Below are positions 54,521-60,160 of a stretch of 60,160 nucleotides of DNA, piece by piece. The first letter of the stretch is position 1, and each line of letters begins with the position of its first letter. The notes under the pieces were generated by a model. That model saw only the letters and a list, made by a program, of their open reading frames with translations, was not told the origin of the DNA and did not search any database. Source of the stretch: an uncultured bacterium. GTDB lineage: Bacteria; Actinomycetota; Coriobacteriia; Coriobacteriales; Eggerthellaceae. Where the stretch lies: the NCBI GenBank assembly GCA_905214325.1, contig CAJMLT010000004.1, positions 1 through 60,160 of the forward strand, in the 5' to 3' direction. The position numbers were made by a program, and so were the translations under genes.

Positions 54521-55907
54521 TGGAAACGCCCCCCCCCCCCGTGGATGTCGAGTCGAGATGTTCGTTGGTATCGTTTCCGTTTGTGGTGTTCATCGGTACC
54601 CCCGCAGCTCCTTCGCGACTTTCCCGATCACTCCGAGCTCCGTCGTCGTTGTTTTTCCGTTTCTCATAGGGCACCACGAAGTAGCGATTGCGCCCCTGTT
54701 CCTTCGCTTCATAAAGAACGCCATCCGCCGCCCGCAGCATATCGGAGACGGTTTCCTTGTCCAGCCCGTCGCTTTTCCCATACACGCACCCCGCGGAAAT
54801 ACCCAACGTGATACCCCGATCGGTAAAACGATGGGCGGCGATACGTTCATAGAGTGAATCCAAACGCTTGGTCAATTCCTCTTCGTCCCTGACCCATATC
54901 CCGATGACGAATTCCTCACCACCGAGACGGATGACATGTTCTTTACCGAAGGTGGCGACCAGAATCTCCCCCAACTCGACCAACACCGCATCACCGATGC
55001 CATGACCGAACGTATCGTTGATCTTTTTGAAGTAATCGGCATCGGCGATCATCAGGGCGAACATCGAAGTATGGCGGCGTGCGTTCATGCGCTTTACGAA
55101 AAGTTTATCGTAATAACCGCGGTTATAGACGCGCACAAGGGAATCGAGGTAAATCAGATCGAATTGAACCCGTCGATGCCCTCGATAAATCCATGCGAAC
55201 AGCACCATGAGCATCGCAAGCGAAGCGAACATCAACACTTCCAAAGCACGAACGGCCTGCACACAGAAGGTATCGTAGTCGGTTGTTTGAAGCTCGACTC
55301 CCATGACTCCGATATAGCTACCCTCGACCGTATAGATGGGAGCGTAACCACACAGGTGATCGCCCCATTCACTCGAGTTGAAAAGATAGGTGGGGGAATT
55401 GTTGAAGATCTGCTCATCCTGGTCTATCCAGTAGGAATAGCGGGAAAGTTCGTCGACGGCTCCCGTTTGGTCACTGGAAGAATCCCCCACATTGACGTCA
55501 AGCAGCCACATGATGTTCAAAGGTGTACCGACGGGTGCATCGAAGCGGTCGGCGTTTCCTTCGGTGACTGCGTATTTCACCTGATCATCGGGAAGAAGAA
55601 CCATGATGTAGGCATAATCGACCTTGCGGGAAAAGCTTTCATTGCTCATCATCGAGGCGAGCTGTCGGTTTTCCGGAGAAGTCATCAGCTCCTCATACGT
55701 GGAGTTCTTCAAGGCCTCGACCTGCTCGTCGGTGAGTTTCGTATTGGCGGCGGTCAGCACCGCGAAGTTCTCAGCCGCACTCCCTTCGGAAGCCAGATAC
55801 CCCTCGTTGATCAGGTTCTTGCTGTTTTGGAACATGACGAGGCAGACCACTACGAATGTAATCAGAAGCAGGAGCAGAATATAGAGGAACCGTCTTTGGG
55901 TCTTCAT
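54486..55907 (-). CDS. Membrane-anchored diguanylate cyclase (GGDEF)
   Basis: I chose ATG 55907 (473 residues) over the in-frame ATG at 55973, which lies inside the preceding Hpt relic. The protein has a membrane helix (about 7-27), an extracellular sensor of about 200 residues, a second helix (about 227-250), then a GGDEF domain with an intact RLGGEEF motif and SYFKKINDTFGHGIGD-like metal/GTP residues (DADYFKKIND). No RxxD inhibitory site precedes the motif. It should make cyclic-di-GMP. The C-terminus is a 60-residue low-complexity tail ending in four glycines coded by the G tract at 54529-54540. Confidence 0.9.
   Translation of the reverse strand: MKTQRRFLYILLLLLITFVVVCLVMFQNSKNLINEGYLASEGSAAENFAVLTAANTKLTDEQVEALKNSTYEELMTSPENRQLASMMSNESFSRKVDYAYIMVLLPDDQVKYAVTEGNADRFDAPVGTPLNIMWLLDVNVGDSSSDQTGAVDELSRYSYWIDQDEQIFNNSPTYLFNSSEWGDHLCGYAPIYTVEGSYIGVMGVELQTTDYDTFCVQAVRALEVLMFASLAMLMVLFAWIYRGHRRVQFDLIYLDSLVRVYNRGYYDKLFVKRMNARRHTSMFALMIADADYFKKINDTFGHGIGDAVLVELGEILVATFGKEHVIRLGGEEFVIGIWVRDEEELTKRLDSLYERIAAHRFTDRGITLGISAGCVYGKSDGLDKETVSDMLRAADGVLYEAKEQGRNRYFVVPYEKRKNNDDGARSDRESREGAAGVPMNTTNGNDTNEHLDSTSTGGGGVSNADEENHSHHR
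54529..54540 (-). repeat. 12-nt poly-G tract at the GGDEF/EAL junction
   Basis: Twelve consecutive C on the plus strand (G on the coding strand) lie 8 bases before the downstream ATG and inside the upstream gene's coding sequence. As read (12 G), the upstream protein ends 14 codons later. With 11 G it would run through Ala-Phe-Pro into the start of the downstream protein in frame. With 13 G it ends within about five residues of the tract. Confidence 0.9.
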
Positions 55908-55941
55908 CGCACAGCCCGGCCTTCGTATGTCGGAAGAACTT

Positions 55942-56316
55942 CTAAGAACACGGCTCCTCCGAAACGCATTCATCGGTCAATATGCCGAACAGGTAGACTT
56001 TCATATCCTGAAGCGTGCGGTTTTCGGAAAGCAGACCATCCATAATCCCAGCACGGAGAGGCTCGACGATTTTCTCCACTTGTTCGAACAGAGGGGTCAA
56101 ACCGAGATTGGCCAAGACGCCCTTCAGCGCATGGGCACGATCGAAGGCGGTGGACGCGTCCCCCTACTCCAAAGCAGCACTCAGAGCGTCGAAACCTTCG
56201 TCTTCCATAAGCATCGAAAGGCACTCGAGATAGAATTCCTCATCATCGAGCATGCGCTCGAGGGCACCATCGACATCGCAACCCCAATCGCGTAAGCGTT
56301 CGAGCTTTCGGTCCAT
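55942..56316 (-). pseudogene. Hpt domain protein interrupted by an in-frame amber codon
   Basis: GGAGGGGATTCGG precedes the ATG at 56316. The frame reads as an Hpt domain (ALERMLDDEEFYLECLSM, then TAFDRAHALKGVLANLGL with the phosphorylated His) through to a TAG at 55942-55944. However, codon 51 (56164-56166) is also TAG, splitting the domain just before the conserved His helix. The sequence on both sides stays in one frame and keeps Hpt conservation, so this is a recent nonsense mutation, an error or a recoding event. It lies 35 bp before the cyclase gene and 277 bp after the PAS hybrid kinase, its natural phosphate donor. Confidence 0.85.
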
Positions 56317-56418
56317 CCGAATCCCCTCCCCTATATCATCTATCGAAGATGGGAGCGGGCGAATACGATGACTACCCCATTACTATCGGCTCCCGAAAGC
56401 CCCAGCGCGTCGAAAACC

Positions 56419-56457
56419 GACTCCGAAAAGCGGAGTCATAAGGAGAAACGCCTTATG
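56419..56457 (-). terminator. Tandem hairpins after the PAS hybrid kinase
   Basis: Two 7-bp stems lie back to back: GACTCCG/CGGAGTC (56419-56425, 56431-56437) and CATAAGG/CCTTATG (56437-56443, 56451-56457). On the minus strand the first is followed by GGTTTT. They fall in the 277-bp gap between the hybrid kinase and the Hpt relic and may end or attenuate transcription. Confidence 0.45.
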
Positions 56458-56593
56458 ACCATCCGGATCGCTAACGCACCATTTGCATACCACAATGATA
56501 CTCTTAAATCACTTCGATTCCCATCATCCCCTTCGGCAAACCCCGCTTGTGTACCTCAAGAAAAACTTAAGTCGAAGCGAAAGAGATGCCTCA

Positions 56594-59359
56594 TCAACAC
56601 GCCTGCTCCGCGCATCCACGCATCAAGCGGCCAAGGACCCGATAGAGCATGCGGGTATCGATCGGCTTGCTCAGATGACGGTTCATTCCCGCATTCAAGG
56701 ACTTCTGCACATCCTCATCGAAGGCATTGGCGCTCATCGCCACGATGGGTACATTCGAGGCATCATCTCTATCACATGCACGGATGACACGCGTCGCCTC
56801 GAGGCCGTCCATAACGGGCATACGGATATCCATGAGCACGGCGTCATAGAGACCCTCGGGGGACGCCATGAACATATCCACCGCCTGCCTACCGTTTTCC
56901 GCCTGATCGACATTCACGCCTTCCCGCTCCAATAACGTGGTGGCTATCATGCGATTGAGCGCATGATCTTCCACGAGCAGGATGTTCCTCCCCGAAAGAT
57001 CATAGGACGCTTCGGAATCGTCGGATGTGTGGGAAAGGTTCTTGGCGTAGCGATACTCATACGGCGAAGTGAACGTGAATGACGACCCCTTCCCCAGCTC
57101 GCTTATCACACTCACCTCACCTCCCATGGCTTCGCTGATGCGTTTGACCAATGCAAGCCCCAAGCCCGTACCCGGTGTCATATCCGAATGGGGATCGCGC
57201 TCCTGTTCGAAAGGCTGGAAGATGCGCTGGAGAAACTCCTTACTCATACCGCATCCCGTGTCGCTTATCGTGAACGAATCGACGGCATGATGTCCATCCC
57301 GACTGACGTTTTCGATGCTCAGCTCGATCCGTCCTCCCTCAGGTGTGAACTTGATCGCGTTGTTCAAGATGTTCATCAGGACCTGCTTCACCCGTAGGGA
57401 ATCGACCAGAATCTCCAGATCATCATCGATTTCGACATCGGGATAGATGAATGTGATGTTCTTCTCCCTCATCACGGAAGCGACCATGTTGACACACGTC
57501 CAAAAGATATCCTTCGGGCTGGCCCATTCGAGATGCAATTCGAATTTTCCACTTTCGATGCGACTCATATCCAGCACGTCGTTGACCACACCGAGCAGAT
57601 AATGACTCGATTCATCGATCGCGTGCAGATACCCTTTCGTTTCCTCGGGATTGCCCTCCACCTCCTCGGCAAGCTTCGTCATACCGGTGATGGCATTCAT
57701 GGGCGTGCGGATCTCGTGGCTCATATTGGAAAGGAAGGTGGACTTCGCCTCACTTGCGGCCTTGGCGGCTTTGAGCGCCGCCCGCAAAGCATTCTGCTGA
57801 GCCACTTCGGTCTGCCATTGCTCCGTCACATCCTGCACGGCACAGAGAATCGTCGAGGTATCGTGTGATAAATACGTATACAGGGCTCGTTTCTGCCGCA
57901 CCTGCCCGTCTTGGATGATTGAATAATGGGACAGATGCACCTGCTTCGTCTTAAGATCCTCCAATATGACTTCGAAGGTGTTTTCCCGAAGAACGCGCTC
58001 GATGTCTTCATCCGCACAACACTCGCGGATGAAGGCCAGCACCCCTTCCTGATAATCTCCAACACGATCTTGAGCCTGTTCGACCCCCTCGAATTGATGG
58101 GAAAGAGAACCGGTGTCGGGAGCACCTGTCTGGGCGTTGAACGTGAAGATGTTTTCGTAATCGACCGCCGTGAGCGTATGCACCATCAATTCGGCACGCA
58201 TTTCATCGGTGACATCACGCGCATGGAGAAAGGCCTCTATGTCGCCGGTGCCAGGATTGGAGATCATGTCGTAAGACAATTCCAACCATCCTTCATAGCT
58301 GGTGATGCGATAGCGGATCTGCCCATGCGCCGTGCCCCGATGGAAGGACTCGATCATCTTCTCCCGATCGAAAACGGTGGTGAAGTCGATGCGATCCTGT
58401 TCGGTAAGCGTCAGATCCGCCGTCTCGGCGAACAGTTCATCGACCGTAGCGACCCGCAAGGGAGTGATCGTCGTCTCCTCCCCCGCCCGCGTTTCCAAGA
58501 CCTGGTTTCGGGTAAGATTGAGGCTTGCGCTGGTGAGAGAGCCTCTGGTTACCGAACGATAGAGCGCCATCTGCGCTTCGTATTCACCGGTGACATCGGT
58601 CACGTAGAGGATATAGGCCGGAAGACCACTCCAATTCATCAGCTTACCTTTGACGGTCAAACGGCTGCCATCGGGTCGCACCCGATACAAAGTCGTGAAA
58701 TCGTCTGCGGTGAAGGCGGCGATATCATCCTCCTGCACGATTCTCCGACTCGAATATGATAGGTTGGCCGGCGAAGTACCGATGATCTCGACCCCATCGG
58801 GAACACTCTGCAAACGGCGCCATGCTCCGTTGGCGTAGATCACCTTCGATGTCTTCTGCTCGGCAACCAGAATGGCCGTCGTCGTCGTTTCGATCACGTT
58901 GCGATAGAGGTCAAACTCCACCGAAGGTGGCGTGAACACCGCACAATAGATCAGATCACCTTGCTCCTCACGGATAAGCTTCGCGCTCAGCTGTATCCAC
59001 GAAAGAGATCCGTCTTTATGCACGAGACGATACATCGAATCGATGGGAGCGTGGGTCGCGTAAGCCTCATCGACCTGACGAACGAGAGCCGGTTTGTCAT
59101 CGTCGTAGACGAAGGCATCGATGGGATTTTCGGCGCAGATAGCCGAATACTCCTCGGATGAATGGCCCGACAAAGCGGGAATATCATCGCTGAAGTAATC
59201 GACCGAGATGGTCTTTCCCAAACGGTAGATCACCACACCACCGGGCATGACGCCAATGAGGTTACCGAGGGCAATATTCGCTTCCTCGAGCGATTGCACG
59301 AACGAGAAATCGCCGCTGATAGGTTCCCCATTCATGTTGATCGTCCCGCCCTTATCCAT
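56594..59359 (-). CDS. PAS-domain hybrid histidine kinase
   Basis: A 921-residue soluble kinase starting at ATG 59359 or 59335. The N-terminal 480 residues hold two or three PAS-like domains (for example MYRLVHKDGSLSWIQLSAKL near 110-135, and LYRVRPDGSRLTVKG near 225-245) and a helical region with no membrane segment. Then come HisKA (H548 in NMSHEIRTPMNAITG), HATPase (NNAIKFTPEGG, DTGCGMS, GTGLGLALVKR) and one C-terminal receiver (LLVEDHALNRM, MDIRMPVMDG, SKPID). It should sense a cytoplasmic or membrane signal and phosphorylate its own receiver, with the Hpt domain (now broken, 55942-56316) as the next step. Confidence 0.95.
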   Translation of the reverse strand: MDKGGTINMNGEPISGDFSFVQSLEEANIALGNLIGVMPGGVVIYRLGKTISVDYFSDDIPALSGHSSEEYSAICAENPIDAFVYDDDKPALVRQVDEAYATHAPIDSMYRLVHKDGSLSWIQLSAKLIREEQGDLIYCAVFTPPSVEFDLYRNVIETTTTAILVAEQKTSKVIYANGAWRRLQSVPDGVEIIGTSPANLSYSSRRIVQEDDIAAFTADDFTTLYRVRPDGSRLTVKGKLMNWSGLPAYILYVTDVTGEYEAQMALYRSVTRGSLTSASLNLTRNQVLETRAGEETTITPLRVATVDELFAETADLTLTEQDRIDFTTVFDREKMIESFHRGTAHGQIRYRITSYEGWLELSYDMISNPGTGDIEAFLHARDVTDEMRAELMVHTLTAVDYENIFTFNAQTGAPDTGSLSHQFEGVEQAQDRVGDYQEGVLAFIRECCADEDIERVLRENTFEVILEDLKTKQVHLSHYSIIQDGQVRQKRALYTYLSHDTSTILCAVQDVTEQWQTEVAQQNALRAALKAAKAASEAKSTFLSNMSHEIRTPMNAITGMTKLAEEVEGNPEETKGYLHAIDESSHYLLGVVNDVLDMSRIESGKFELHLEWASPKDIFWTCVNMVASVMREKNITFIYPDVEIDDDLEILVDSLRVKQVLMNILNNAIKFTPEGGRIELSIENVSRDGHHAVDSFTISDTGCGMSKEFLQRIFQPFEQERDPHSDMTPGTGLGLALVKRISEAMGGEVSVISELGKGSSFTFTSPYEYRYAKNLSHTSDDSEASYDLSGRNILLVEDHALNRMIATTLLEREGVNVDQAENGRQAVDMFMASPEGLYDAVLMDIRMPVMDGLEATRVIRACDRDDASNVPIVAMSANAFDEDVQKSLNAGMNRHLSKPIDTRMLYRVLGRLMRGCAEQAC

Positions 59360-59379
59360 CGCGCGCCCACAATGTCCGC

Positions 59380-60160
59380 TCAGTCGACCAACGAAGTAGA
59401 TCGATCGGCACCGCCGCCGCCATCGTCATCCGACTCCCTCTCGGAAATGCCTTGGGTCTCCCGAGAAGGTATGACTCCCCTATCATCAAAAGGCTCATCG
59501 GTTGCCGCCGGTTCGTCTGAAATGATGAGAGAGGAATCAGGAGTGGCAGCAGGTTCGTCCTGAGCGATCCGATCGGGAAAGGAAGAATCATCGTCTCGAA
59601 GGGCACTGGGCTGAAGGCTTTGTTCATCCTGACCACTCCGTGCGGCAAGATTCGTATCTCCACCCACGAGGTTGAGCAGCGTGGAGTCGGCCATCGGGAA
59701 TATGTCGGATAAGGCCAGATCCCAGGCGTTTTGGTAATCGGTGAGAGCCGTATCGGCAACGGTGACGGTGGCCGTCCATTCAGCCATCCCCAACGACAGA
59801 CTCATCGGATCCCCGAAGGCAGCCGCACCATCACCGAGATCGGGAGGAGTGGTGCCTTGGAATACGACATCGCTACCGGCAAAGCCCGAGAGCGAATCGT
59901 CTTGGAGGGTGGTGAGTGTGGAGGGGAAGGTGACCTTGGTCACGTTGGGACAGGCATCGAAGGCTCCGGTGGCTACGGTGGTGACACCGTAGGGGACGGA
60001 GATGGCGCCGGTGGCTTCGGCCTTCACGGACAGAAGGGTCGTCTTGTCGGCGGACAGTTCGAAGTAGGTAGTCGCATCGGGCTCATCGGGGACAAGGGGT
60101 TCTCCCGTATCTCCACCCACGAGGTTGAGCAGCGTGGAGTCGGCCATCGGGAATATGTCG
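59380..60160 (-). CDS. C-terminal part of a BspA-like leucine-rich repeat surface protein (5' end outside window)
   Basis: The frame is open to the right edge of the window, so about 260 C-terminal codons are visible. The sequence has a BspA-type leucine-rich repeat (ISVPYGVTTVATGAFDACPNV, TKVTFPSTLTTLQDDSL) embedded in a 151-residue repeat unit (IFPMADSTLLNLVGGDT starts two copies). A polar, acidic C-terminal tail of about 90 residues follows. Such proteins are secreted and bind host matrix or plaque partners. No LPXTG-type signal or C-terminal helix is visible, so the anchor is unknown. It is divided from the hybrid kinase by only 20 bp, yet is probably a separate unit. Confidence 0.75.
   Translation of the reverse strand, partial: DIFPMADSTLLNLVGGDTGEPLVPDEPDATTYFELSADKTTLLSVKAEATGAISVPYGVTTVATGAFDACPNVTKVTFPSTLTTLQDDSLSGFAGSDVVFQGTTPPDLGDGAAAFGDPMSLSLGMAEWTATVTVADTALTDYQNAWDLALSDIFPMADSTLLNLVGGDTNLAARSGQDEQSLQPSALRDDDSSFPDRIAQDEPAATPDSSLIISDEPAATDEPFDDRGVIPSRETQGISERESDDDGGGGADRSTSLVD
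59653..60160. repeat. Direct repeat (151-codon unit) at the window edge
   Basis: 59653-59707 and 60106-60160 are identical over at least 55 bp and 453 bp apart, that is 151 codons, in the same frame of the LRR protein. The second copy runs into the window edge, so the unit is probably longer and the gene may have more copies. Confidence 0.9.

Noticed and set aside
1..60160. CRISPR arrays, tRNA, rRNA and insertion sequences
   Set aside because: No regularly spaced identical repeats with spacers, no cloverleaf or transposase was recognised; the ACGTG array has 10-bp phasing and no spacers.

Overview
The window looks like a chromosomal segment from an anaerobic, Gram-positive, fairly GC-rich actinomycete, most likely class Coriobacteriia (Eggerthella/Slackia/Cryptobacterium-like). 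This assignment is inferred from gene content: a giant 2-hydroxyacyl-CoA dehydratase activase-type protein, an LVKTG-anchored SpaA-type surface protein, a BspA-like leucine-rich repeat protein, the DUF6323/DUF6179 pair, the TIGR03916/TIGR03915 radical-SAM pair, and many cyclic-di-GMP and phosphorelay proteins. No rRNA, tRNA, CRISPR array, integrase or transposase was recognised.

Region 1 (1-18480) is accessory DNA. It opens with an AbiE-type toxin-antitoxin pair (1-1498). Next comes the most unusual module (1584-9477): a divergent membrane/coiled-coil protein, then a tightly coupled four-gene operon. The operon encodes a dynamin-like GTPase, a HerA/DUF87-type ATPase, a polymorphic toxin with a C-terminal DNA/RNA non-specific nuclease domain, and a YezG-family immunity protein. 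Related CTACTGGGACAA inverted repeats lie on both sides, and the right side also carries phased 10-bp iterons. A TetR-controlled locus follows (small protein, oleate hydratase-like enzyme, YhgE/Pip membrane protein; 10246-15276). The region ends with a broken second AbiEii gene, two conserved hypotheticals resembling toxin-immunity neighbours, and degenerate sequence up to 18480.

Region 2 (18487-31901) is mostly ordinary chromosome: an MBL-fold hydrolase, two membrane proteins, a radical-SAM DNA repair/modification pair behind a promoter with a near-consensus LexA box, the DUF6323/DUF6179 pair, an XRE regulator fused to a desulfoferrodoxin-like domain, a phasin-like/ABC1-kinase operon, an isochorismatase-family hydrolase and the SpaA-type surface protein.

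Region 3 (31948-48646) carries a dCache-GGDEF-EAL protein, two small proteins, the giant activase-type protein followed by a TetR regulator and a CorA transporter, a Bce-like ABC transporter divergent from a two-component system, and an RlmD-type RNA methyltransferase.

Region 4 (48758-59359, all minus strand) is a six-gene signalling cluster: PAS hybrid kinase, Hpt, GGDEF protein, REC-GGDEF-EAL-REC protein, EvgS-like hybrid kinase, Hpt. Two features stand out. The first Hpt gene has an in-frame amber codon. A 12-nt G tract sits at the GGDEF/EAL gene junction such that loss of one G fuses the two proteins in frame. The window ends inside a repeat-containing LRR surface protein (59380-60160).
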